From positions 922 through 6,211 of the forward strand of contig DDYQ01000005.1 in assembly GCA_002348005.1 (NCBI GenBank): a stretch of DNA of 5,290 nucleotides, given 5' to 3'. Below are positions 1 through 5,290 of this stretch, one piece after another. Each line of letters starts with the position of its first letter. Within the stretch, counting starts at the first letter, position 1. Position numbers and translations under genes: made by a program. The notes under the pieces were generated by a model. The model searched no databases and had not been told where the DNA came from. It saw only the letters and a list, made by a program, of their open reading frames with translations. Source of the stretch: Desulfobacteraceae bacterium UBA2230. GTDB taxonomy: Bacteria > Desulfobacterota > Desulfobacteria > Desulfobacterales > Desulfosarcinaceae.

Positions 1-1194
1 GTGGGCGAATCCGCAGGCGCAGACAGGCGCCTGGAACCGCAGGGCCCGCTGGTGCGCCGTCTGGAAACCAGCACCCGGCCGCTTCGGCGGCGGGATTTCG
101 CCGGGACGAAAGATCCGGATGATGCCGTCCTCGCCAGCGATCTGACCCGCTGGGGTGCCGAGATCGTATTCCCCATGCGCTTCGAAGCGAGGCTCAATGG
201 TCTTTTGATTCTCGGAGAAAAACGCTCCGGCAGTGCCTATTCGGGTGACGAAATCGATCTGTTGGAGACGCTGTGCGCCCAGAGCGCGCTGGCCATCGAG
301 AATGCCCGAGCCTACCAGGCCTTGAAGACGCTGAACCAAAACCTGGAACAAAAGGTCGCGGACCGCACGCGTGAGCTGGAAACTGCGCTGCGGGAAAAAG
401 AACGCACCCAGGAACAGCTCATCCGTTCGGAAAGCCTTGCGGCGCTCGGACAACTGGTGGCCGGAGTGGCCCACGAGTTGAACAACCCCCTGACCAGCGT
501 GACCAGCCTGCTGCAGTCCACCCTGGAAGACCTGCAGCACTGGGATCTCTGCCGGGCGCCGGACGAGGATTGGATCGACGACCTGCACTTTGCCGGTCAA
601 GAGCTGGCACGCGCCAAATCGATTGTCGGCAGCCTTTTGGGACTGGCCCGTCAGACGCAGACCTATACCGAGGCTGTCGATATCAACAGCGTGGTGCGCG
701 ACGCCTTGCGGGTGCTGCACAATCAATTCAAACACGCCGCGATCAAGATCGAGCAGGACCTTGACGGGAAGCTGCCGGCAATCTCCGGGAACTTCGCCAA
801 TCTGGGTCAGGTCGTGGTGAATATCATAAAAAATGCCATGCAGGCGGTCGCCGATCAGACCGACGCCCGGATCGTGGTGCGCTCTCGTTTTCAGGCCGGG
901 GCCAACGAAATCCTGTTTGTCTGCCAGGACAATGGCTGCGGCATCGACCCGGCAATCCGCAAAGATGTTTTTAAACCGTTCTTCACCACCAAGCCGGCAG
1001 GTCAGGGGACCGGCCTAGGGCTCTATATCTGCCACGAAATCGTGCGCAAGCATTGTGGTGCGATTCATCTCGACGCAGCCCTGCCCCACGGCACGGTACT
1101 GGCGGTGCGCTTGCCGGTCGCCGCGCCGCGCCCGCAACCGTACGCTGAACGTGCACTTGCGGATAAAATGCCGTTTGTTGAAAAATCGGCGTAA
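1..1194 (+). CDS. Sensor histidine kinase, GAF-HisKA-HATPase (5' partial)
   Basis: This is a signal-transducing histidine kinase that autophosphorylates on a histidine and passes the phosphate to a response regulator not in the window. Residues are numbered from base 1. About 51-105 is the end of a GAF domain (WGAEIVFPM, then LLETLCAQSALAIENA). A charged coiled-coil linker spans 105-145. The H box AHELNNPL is at 157-164, with H158 the expected phosphorylation site. The HATPase follows with N box NIIKNAMQA (274-282), G1 DNGCGI (310-315), F box FKPFFTTK (324-331) and G2 GQGTGLGL (334-341). All catalytic boxes are intact, and the H box is of the NtrB/HPK4-like type. The frame is open from base 1 and the GAF domain is already under way, so the GTG at base 1 is probably an internal valine and the true start lies upstream. 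No transmembrane segment is visible in this part. The GAF ligand cannot be inferred. It ends at TAA 1192-1194 without an obvious terminator. Confidence 0.93.
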   Translation: MGESAGADRRLEPQGPLVRRLETSTRPLRRRDFAGTKDPDDAVLASDLTRWGAEIVFPMRFEARLNGLLILGEKRSGSAYSGDEIDLLETLCAQSALAIENARAYQALKTLNQNLEQKVADRTRELETALREKERTQEQLIRSESLAALGQLVAGVAHELNNPLTSVTSLLQSTLEDLQHWDLCRAPDEDWIDDLHFAGQELARAKSIVGSLLGLARQTQTYTEAVDINSVVRDALRVLHNQFKHAAIKIEQDLDGKLPAISGNFANLGQVVVNIIKNAMQAVADQTDARIVVRSRFQAGANEILFVCQDNGCGIDPAIRKDVFKPFFTTKPAGQGTGLGLYICHEIVRKHCGAIHLDAALPHGTVLAVRLPVAAPRPQPYAERALADKMPFVEKSA

Positions 1195-1208
1195 AATCAA
1201 GCGTTCTA

Positions 1209-1236
1209 TTGACAATCCGGGTGCGATGATAATAAA
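1209..1236 (+). promoter_or_regulatory. Candidate sigma-70 promoter for the five-gene cluster
   Basis: A perfect -35 hexamer TTGACA (1209-1214) is followed by a 16-nt spacer and AATAAA (1231-1236), which matches the TATAAT consensus at 4 of 6 positions. Transcription would begin near 1243, leaving a leader of about 30 nt before the ATG at 1272. It lies in the only sizeable gap upstream of the cluster. It is inferred from sequence alone, and the -10 element is imperfect. Confidence 0.5.
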
Positions 1237-1254
1237 AAAGGCCCTTGAATCATC
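1225..1254. repeat. Short inverted repeat overlapping the candidate -10 region
   Basis: GATGAT (1225-1230) and its exact reverse complement ATCATC (1249-1254) are separated by 18 nt and overlap the -10 element and the predicted transcription start. The left arm runs into TGATAAT, which resembles half of a Fur-box unit. This could be an operator for the Fur-type regulator encoded downstream. The arms are only 6 bp in AT-rich sequence, so chance occurrence is a real possibility. Confidence 0.22.
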
Positions 1255-1259
1255 ATTAC

Positions 1260-1264
1260 AAGGA
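1260..1264 (+). promoter_or_regulatory. Ribosome binding site setting the zinc ribbon gene start
   Basis: AAGGA lies 7 nt before ATG 1272. It favours that start over the in-frame TTG at 1245, which has no Shine-Dalgarno sequence and would add nine residues in front of the conserved MPIYEF N-terminus. Confidence 0.7.
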
Positions 1265-1271
1265 CGCATCT

Positions 1272-1511
1272 ATGCCGATCTACGAGTTCAAATGTCTCAA
1301 CTGCAATGAATATGTCGAAATCCTGGTCATGAATCGTGAAGACAGGCAGGTCGAAATGAAATGCACCAAGTGCGGCGGAGAAGCCCTGGAGCGGATTCTC
1401 AGCACCACCAGTTTTGCAATGGGCACCGGGGGTCAGAAAGCCGATACCTCAGCCCAGACGCGGACCTGTTCCGGCGGATCCTGCACCACCTGGAATCTGC
1501 CGGGTCATTAA
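1272..1511 (+). CDS. FmdB-family zinc ribbon protein
   Basis: This is a 79-residue protein of the FmdB / CxxC-CxxC putative regulatory family. The start is fixed by the family-typical MPIYEFKC N-terminus and by AAGGA upstream. C8-x2-C11 and C31-x2-C34 form a probable four-cysteine zinc ribbon, and residues 28-43 (EMKCTKCGGEALERIL) are characteristic of the family. The tail is Gly/Ser/Thr-rich and carries a further pair, C66-x4-C71 (CSGGSC), ending in LPGH. That second pair lies outside the core ribbon and could hold a metal or form a disulfide. The family name comes from a gene near formamidase in Methylophilus; a biochemical role is not established for most members. It is the first gene of the cluster and lies 34 nt before the Fur-FeoA gene. 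The family call is firm, but the function is unknown. Confidence 0.88.
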   Translation: MPIYEFKCLNCNEYVEILVMNREDRQVEMKCTKCGGEALERILSTTSFAMGTGGQKADTSAQTRTCSGGSCTTWNLPGH

Positions 1512-1545
1512 CCATAACCCCGCCGCATATCGGTTGACAGCTCCC

Positions 1546-2271
1546 ATGGCCCCCCTTGCGCTCCATAAGCAGGAAAAAGATCAATTCATAAAGCTCTTTA
1601 AGCAGGATCGGATCGATCGCTTCGAAGATCGCCTGGTGGTGCTTGAATCTTTTCTGAGCGTCGAACACCACGTCACGGTCTCCGAACTGGCTGAATTGAT
1701 ACGCCGGAGCGGCGCGGAATTGTCGGATGAATTCATCGGCGACACTATTGAACTGATGTGCCGATATGGATTCGCGCAGCGCAATCCCTTCGATAACGGG
1801 GTCATGCGCTACGAGCACCGCCATCTGGGCCAGCATCACGATCACATGATCTGCACCAAATGCCGCAAAATCATTGAATTCCAGAATCAGGCGGTGGAGC
1901 AGCTGCAGGAGCAGATCGCCTCGGACTACGGATTTCACATGCTTCAGCATAAAATGGAACTTTACGGAATTTGCCGGGAGTGTCAGGCAGGGCGCGATCT
2001 GTTCATCTCCCTCGATATGGCCAAAGCCGGCGAACGGTTGATCATAAAAGCTTTCAGCGGGGGTGCCAAGGCCCGGTTGCGGCTCCTGACCATGGGGCTG
2101 CGGATTGGCGACTGCATCGAAGTGATCAACAATGTGCAACACGGGCAACTGGTGATCGCCTTAGATTTTAAACGCCTTGTGCTGGGGCGCGGGCTGGCCG
2201 AAAAAATCCAGGTGGCGCCGATCCGGGGGGCTGCCGAAGCCGCGGTATGCGCCCACCGGGGTCCGGTTTGA
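1546..2271 (+). CDS. Fur-family metal-responsive regulator fused to a C-terminal FeoA domain
   Basis: This is a 241-residue protein with two parts. Residues 20-150 form a Fur-like repressor: a winged-helix region (FEDRLVVLESFL, then VTVSELAELI and a helix near 58-75), followed by the metal-binding and dimerisation part with HHDH (97-100), CTKC (103-106), KIIEF (108-112) and CREC (143-146). The two CxxC pairs match the structural zinc site of Fur proteins, and the His-rich stretch matches the sensing site. Residues 155-225 form a FeoA/SH3-like domain (AGERLIIKAFSGG, LLTMGLRIGDCIEVI, RGLAEKIQV). A typical Fur is about 140-150 residues, so the extra length is this domain. It probably represses metal-uptake or stress genes, but the metal (Fe, Mn, Zn or peroxide sensing) cannot be assigned. 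ATG 1546 has no clear Shine-Dalgarno; in-frame TTG 1534 is the alternative. The preceding gene ends 34 nt upstream, so translation may depend on read-through from it. Confidence 0.88.
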   Translation: MAPLALHKQEKDQFIKLFKQDRIDRFEDRLVVLESFLSVEHHVTVSELAELIRRSGAELSDEFIGDTIELMCRYGFAQRNPFDNGVMRYEHRHLGQHHDHMICTKCRKIIEFQNQAVEQLQEQIASDYGFHMLQHKMELYGICRECQAGRDLFISLDMAKAGERLIIKAFSGGAKARLRLLTMGLRIGDCIEVINNVQHGQLVIALDFKRLVLGRGLAEKIQVAPIRGAAEAAVCAHRGPV

Positions 2272-2297
2272 CCCAAAATGGAAATCAGAAGACAGAT

Positions 2298-2302
2298 AAA
2301 GG
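2298..2302 (+). promoter_or_regulatory. Ribosome binding site setting the SH3b protein start
   Basis: AAAGG lies 8 nt before ATG 2311. The earlier in-frame ATG at 2278 has no Shine-Dalgarno and would put eleven mostly polar residues ahead of a clean signal peptide, so 2311 is preferred. Confidence 0.6.
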
Positions 2303-2310
2303 TAACGGTC

Positions 2311-2751
2311 ATGAAACACTACCTGCTCGTTCTGATCACGGCATTCGCCTGTGCGCTTTCAGCCGGGCCGGCGGCCGGCGCGGAACGCATCGCCGTAACG
2401 GCGGAGACGGCCAACATCCGCTCAGGTCCAGGAGCGAAACACGATCAGCTGTGGCAGGTTGAGAAGTTTCACCCCTTGCTGGTCCAGGAAAAAAAAGAGG
2501 ATTGGTACCGCGTCAAGGATTTCGAAGGTGATGAGGGCTGGATTCACAACTCGCTGGTGGGGAAAATCGACACGGTGATCGTCAAATCGAATCAATGCAA
2601 CATTCGCAAGGGACCGGGAACCCAATTCGATATCCTGTTTCCGGTGGACAAGGGCATCCCGTTCAAAGTGATCCAGCGCAAAGACAAGTGGATCGAAATC
2701 CAGCATGCGGACGGCGATCGCGGTTGGATTCTGAACACTCTGGTATGGTGA
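2311..2751 (+). CDS. Exported protein with two bacterial SH3 (SH3b) domains
   Basis: This is a 146-residue secreted or periplasmic protein. Residues 1-24 look like a Sec signal peptide: short basic start (MKH), hydrophobic core (YLLVLITAFACALSA) and an AGA|E cleavage site near 24/25. There is no lipobox; C14 lies inside the hydrophobic core. The mature part is two tandem SH3b units, about 27-84 and 88-146. Each carries an NIR-x-GPG motif (35-41 and 97-103) and closes with GWI-x-N-x-LV (77-83 and 139-145). No hydrolase domain is attached, so it probably binds peptidoglycan or a protein partner and does not cut the wall. SH3b domains elsewhere bind cell-wall peptides or act as protein adaptors; which applies here is not visible. 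It lies 39 nt after the Fur-FeoA gene and 4 nt before the kinase gene. Confidence 0.86.
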   Translation: MKHYLLVLITAFACALSAGPAAGAERIAVTAETANIRSGPGAKHDQLWQVEKFHPLLVQEKKEDWYRVKDFEGDEGWIHNSLVGKIDTVIVKSNQCNIRKGPGTQFDILFPVDKGIPFKVIQRKDKWIEIQHADGDRGWILNTLVW

Positions 2752-2755
2752 TCCG

Positions 2756-3760
2756 ATGACGATATACGAGCGACTCGACCCCCAAAAAAATCTGATCGTC
2801 GGCGTCGGTTCGGCGTTGATCGATATCCTGGTTCATGAAAATGACGCGTTCCTTCAAAAAACGGGTGCCATCAAAGGCGGCATGTCCTATGTGGACAAGG
2901 CTTTTATCGATTATACGGTCGGTGCTGCGACATTGACCCCGGATGTGGTACCCGGAGGGTCGGCCTGCAATACCATGGTGGGTATCGGCCGTCTCGGCGG
3001 GGCGGCGCGTTTTGTGGGCAAATGCGGCAATGGTCCGATGGGCCAGCTTTTCCGGACCGATTTGCAGAAACAGAATGTGGAGCCGATGCTGTTAGGATCG
3101 GACTCCCCCACCGGCCGGGTGCTTTCAATCATCACGCCGGATGCACAGCGCTCGATGTTCACTTTTCTAGGCGCCTCTGCCGAAACCCGACCGCAGGAAA
3201 TCACGCCTGACTGTTTTGAACAGGCTGCGGCCGTGCACATCGAAGGGTATCTGGTGTTCAATCGAGACTTGATTACGACCGTGCTGGAAGCGGCAAAAAA
3301 TGCAGGCGCCGTCGTCAGCCTGGACCTCGCCAGCTTCAATGTGGTCGAGCAGTGCGAAGATATCCTGCCTGGACTGATCGCCGAATACGTTGACATTCTG
3401 ATTGCCAATGAGGATGAGGCCCGGGCCTACACCGGATGCACGGATCAGCGCCAGTCCCTGGACCGTCTGGCGGATGGTCTGGAATTGGCCGTTTTAAAGA
3501 TGGGGGAGCGGGGAAGTTTGATTTCCCACAAGGATCGGACCTTGCGCATCCAGGCCTGCGGCAATGGCACCGGGGCAGTTGATACCACGGGGGCCGGCGA
3601 TCTGTGGGCAGCTGGTTTTTTATACGGTCTGGTGAACCGAATGCCGCTTGAGCGCTGCGGAGAACTTGGTGCGTTGTGCGGCTATGAGGTTTGCAAGGTT
3701 GTGGGCGCCCACATACCCGATGAACGCTGGGAAATTATCAAAAAAAGCCTGGAGGAATAA
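2756..3760 (+). CDS. PfkB/ribokinase-family kinase, probable adenosine kinase
   Basis: This is a cytoplasmic ATP-dependent kinase of 334 residues, the usual length for the family. The N-terminus NLIVGVGSALIDILV (12-26) and KGGMSYVD (40-47) fit adenosine-kinase-like members. PGGSACNTMVGIGRLGG (66-82) is the family signature 1 with the substrate-binding Gly pair. NEDEA (218-222) is the conserved Mg/phosphate-side motif. VDTTGAGD (275-282) is signature 2, whose D282 is the expected catalytic base and whose GAG forms the anion hole. The closest role is phosphorylation of adenosine to AMP (purine salvage, or clearing adenosine from S-adenosylhomocysteine recycling); ribokinase or another sugar kinase is possible because substrate cannot be read from motifs alone. 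ATG 2756 follows the previous stop by 4 nt without a strong Shine-Dalgarno, which suggests translational coupling. Its stop TAA overlaps the next ATG by one base. Confidence 0.88.
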   Translation: MTIYERLDPQKNLIVGVGSALIDILVHENDAFLQKTGAIKGGMSYVDKAFIDYTVGAATLTPDVVPGGSACNTMVGIGRLGGAARFVGKCGNGPMGQLFRTDLQKQNVEPMLLGSDSPTGRVLSIITPDAQRSMFTFLGASAETRPQEITPDCFEQAAAVHIEGYLVFNRDLITTVLEAAKNAGAVVSLDLASFNVVEQCEDILPGLIAEYVDILIANEDEARAYTGCTDQRQSLDRLADGLELAVLKMGERGSLISHKDRTLRIQACGNGTGAVDTTGAGDLWAAGFLYGLVNRMPLERCGELGALCGYEVCKVVGAHIPDERWEIIKKSLEE

Positions 3761-4437
3761 TGGTCACCAAACGCAAAAAGCTGCTGAAAGAACCGGATGA
3801 ATTCTTTACGACGACAGGACGGCTGATCAACTGGGTCAAGGTCCATCCCCGACAGGTAACCTATGCCGTTCTCGCTTTCCTGGCCATGACCGTAGCCGTC
3901 ACCGGTTTTCGTTATTATACCGAGCGGCGGGCCCAGACCGCTTCGAGCCTGTTAAGCCAGATCCTGACCAGCTATCAGGAAGCGCTTTCCCAGGGGGATC
4001 CGAAGCAGGCCTACCAGACCGTCGAACCCGATTTCAAACGCCTGATTTCGGAGTACGGCAGCCAGCCGGCCGGACGACTGGGGCTGGTCTATTATGCCCA
4101 CTTCAGCGCGGCCGCTCAGGCGCCGGATACCGCCATCACGCTTTACCAGGAGGCCCTCACCCGATTCAGGGGGGACGCGCCACTGGCCAATGTGATTGGT
4201 CACAGCCTTGCCATGGCTTACGAACAAAAGGGGGACTCGGCGGCGGCGATTGAACAATACCGCCAGATTGCCCGAGGCGCCAGTCTGTTGCATAAGGCCG
4301 ATGCGCTGTTTCAGTTGACGCGGCTCTATCAGCAAACCGGTGAAGCCGAGAAGAGCCGTGAGGTGCTGGAGCAGCTGAACAAGGAATTCCCGGATTCGAT
4401 CTATGCTGAGCCCGCCGCTGAGCTGGCGGCCGGTTGA
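3760..4437 (+). CDS. Membrane-anchored tetratricopeptide repeat protein (YfgM-like)
   Basis: This is a 225-residue protein with a basic cytoplasmic N-terminus (KRKKLLK), one transmembrane segment at about 33-50 (VTYAVLAFLAMTVAVTGF) and a helical C-terminal part that should face the periplasm. TPR-like helix pairs are visible near 107-136, 144-172 and 178-212, with patterns such as GHSLAMAYEQKGDSAAAIEQY and ALFQLTRLYQQTGEAEKSREVL. The layout resembles YfgM/TPR_21 proteins, which in E. coli associate with the SecYEG translocon and periplasmic chaperones; equivalence here is inference. A GGAGG at 3751-3755, inside the end of the kinase gene, serves the ATG at 3760, and the TAATG overlap indicates translational coupling. 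It is the last gene before the terminator. The domain type is well supported, but the partner and exact role are not. Confidence 0.83.
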   Translation: MVTKRKKLLKEPDEFFTTTGRLINWVKVHPRQVTYAVLAFLAMTVAVTGFRYYTERRAQTASSLLSQILTSYQEALSQGDPKQAYQTVEPDFKRLISEYGSQPAGRLGLVYYAHFSAAAQAPDTAITLYQEALTRFRGDAPLANVIGHSLAMAYEQKGDSAAAIEQYRQIARGASLLHKADALFQLTRLYQQTGEAEKSREVLEQLNKEFPDSIYAEPAAELAAG

Positions 4438-4456
4438 TCCGGACCCATCCGCATTA

Positions 4457-4489
4457 AAGGCCGATGCCCTGTGCATCGGTCTTCTTTTT
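4457..4489 (+). terminator. Rho-independent terminator closing the five-gene cluster
   Basis: An 11-bp stem pairs 4457-4467 with 4473-4483 (AAGGCCGATGC / GCATCGGTCTT, one G-T wobble at 4460/4480) around the 5-nt loop CCTGT, and is followed by CTTTTT (4484-4489). It starts 20 nt after the TPR gene stop. Read on the minus strand, the same hairpin is followed only by TTT and then mixed sequence, so it would terminate the convergent gene less efficiently. Confidence 0.88.
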
Positions 4490-4504
4490 GCGGGAGCGAG
4501 GATT

Positions 4505-5290
4505 TTATTCTGCTGAATCCGTGAGCGTGGGTATTTTGATGCCGAATTTTTTGAGCTTCTGGTTCAGGCCGCTCTTGCCGATGCCCAAGAGGTCGGCGGC
4601 ATGAGCCTGAACATAGTCGGTGCGCTGTAACGCCCTCAGGATGAGGTATTTTTCGACATGCGCCAGTGTTTCATATAAGGAAGCCTCGGGCGGCAGTCCC
4701 TCCATCTGAAACGTATTGTCCTTGTAAACATTCTGCTTGAAGTCCTTGGGCAGATCATCCACTTCGATCACCTGGCCCGAACACATGACCATCGCCCTTT
4801 CGATCACGTTCTCCAGTTCGCGCACATTACCGGGCCAGCTGTAGTCAAAAAAAAGCCGTTCCACTTCCCGGCTGACATGGGTAACAGTCGGCTGACCCTG
4901 GCGTTCGGCTGCATACTTCTGGATAAAATGGGGCGTCAGGAGGCGGATGTCTTCCTGCCGCGCGCGCAGCGGCGGCAACACAATATGCACCACATTCAGG
5001 CGATAAAAGAGATCTTCACGGAAGTGCCCCCTGCGGACCTCTTCCTTCAGTGCTTTATTGGTTGCCGCAATCAGCCGGATGTTGACCTCGATTGGCCGCA
5101 CACCGCCCACGCGCTCGAAGACCTTTTCCTGCAACACACGCAGCAATTTGACCTGCAGGGCGGGTGAAAGCTCGCCGATTTCGTCCAGAAAGAGTGTTCC
5201 GCCGTCCGCCAGTTCGAAGCGCCCCTTCTTCATGGCCACCGCGCCGGTGAAAGCGCCTTTCTCATGGCCGAACAGCTCACTTTCCAGCAG
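4505..5290 (-). CDS. Sigma-54-dependent transcriptional activator, NtrC family (5' partial)
   Basis: This is the C-terminal 261 residues of a bacterial enhancer-binding protein that hydrolyses ATP to remodel RNA polymerase-sigma-54. Numbered from the window edge, it starts with [17 protein letters not shown], whose intact GAFTGA loop (12-17) contacts sigma-54. Next come Walker B in [12 protein letters not shown], sensor I AATN, the arginine-finger region [18 protein letters not shown], and sensor II in [16 protein letters not shown]. The C-terminus has a Fis-type helix-turn-helix ([23 protein letters not shown] within the last 40 residues), then a short tail ending at the stop, TAA on the minus strand at 4507-4505. 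Walker A and any N-terminal sensory or receiver domain lie beyond the right edge, so it cannot be said whether it is a two-component regulator. It converges on the five-gene cluster, with 67 nt between the stops. The internal GTG at 5239 is a codon, not a start. Confidence 0.95.
   Translation of the reverse strand: MLESELFGHEKGAFTGAVAMKKGRFELADGGTLFLDEIGELSPALQVKLLRVLQEKVFERVGGVRPIEVNIRLIAATNKALKEEVRRGHFREDLFYRLNVVHIVLPPLRARQEDIRLLTPHFIQKYAAERQGQPTVTHVSREVERLFFDYSWPGNVRELENVIERAMVMCSGQVIEVDDLPKDFKQNVYKDNTFQMEGLPPEASLYETLAHVEKYLILRALQRTDYVQAHAADLLGIGKSGLNQKLKKFGIKIPTLTDSAE

Noticed and set aside
1534..1539. A second perfect TTGACA just before the Fur-FeoA start
   Set aside because: No plausible -10 hexamer lies 15-19 nt downstream; that region is C-rich coding sequence, so an internal promoter is not supported.
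1414..1545. A 44-residue N-terminal extension of the Fur-FeoA frame from an ATG at 1414
   Set aside because: It would overlap almost 100 bases of the zinc ribbon gene, is Pro/Arg-rich with no domain match, and has no ribosome site; Fur homology begins only after residue 1546-based position 20.
1399..2148. A 249-codon open frame on the minus strand opposite the Fur-FeoA gene
   Set aside because: It lies antisense to a gene with clear Fur and FeoA motifs, its translation shows no recognisable domain, and long antisense frames are common in GC-rich coding DNA.
2434..2751. Tandem SH3b units considered as a DNA-level repeat
   Set aside because: The similarity is at protein motif level (NIRxGPG and GWI), with no extended nucleotide identity, so it is not annotated as a DNA repeat.
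3952..4476. A 174-codon minus-strand open frame opposite the TPR gene
   Set aside because: It is the antisense shadow of a well-supported TPR gene, runs through the terminator hairpin, and has no recognisable domain.
4877..5167. A 96-codon plus-strand open frame opposite the sigma-54 activator
   Set aside because: It is antisense to conserved AAA+ motifs and its translation has no family resemblance.

Overview
The window looks like core chromosomal DNA of a Gram-negative, moderately GC-rich bacterium. Its gene content and protein style fit the Desulfobacterota, probably Desulfobacterales (sulfate reducers), but this placement is by resemblance and was not tested by a search. Supporting hints are an FmdB-type zinc ribbon protein beside a Fur-FeoA fusion, an adenosine-kinase-like PfkB protein, a GAF-linked NtrB-like histidine kinase and a sigma-54 activator. 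I see no mobile element, tRNA or rRNA, CRISPR array or long repeat.

Layout: (1) Bases 1-1194 (+) hold the C-terminal part of a histidine kinase (end of a GAF domain, coiled-coil linker, HisKA, HATPase) whose start lies upstream of the window. (2) A 77-bp gap carries a good sigma-70-like promoter candidate (TTGACA, 16-nt spacer, AATAAA) and a small inverted repeat. (3) Five same-strand, tightly spaced genes follow: an FmdB-family zinc ribbon protein (1272-1511), a Fur-type regulator fused to a FeoA domain (1546-2271), an exported protein of two SH3b domains (2311-2751), a PfkB-family kinase best read as adenosine kinase (2756-3760), and a membrane-anchored TPR protein (3760-4437). Gaps are 34, 39 and 4 nt, then a 1-nt overlap, so one transcript is plausible. 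(4) A strong intrinsic terminator (4457-4489) ends this run. (5) A convergent sigma-54-dependent activator (4505-5290, minus strand) runs off the right edge, with the AAA+ domain from just before GAFTGA to a Fis-type helix-turn-helix.

How the genes fit together: the middle cluster combines a likely metal-sensing repressor, a small Cys-rich zinc ribbon protein, two envelope proteins and a nucleoside or sugar kinase. No single pathway explains it, and it may simply be a conserved housekeeping operon. The most distinctive item is the Fur-FeoA fusion, which resembles the DtxR/IdeR arrangement of a metal-responsive DNA-binding part with a C-terminal SH3-like domain. The flanking kinase and sigma-54 activator are of types that commonly work as two-component partners, but they lie about 3.3 kb apart in convergent orientation and nothing here shows that they are a pair. 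I found no clearly undescribed system.
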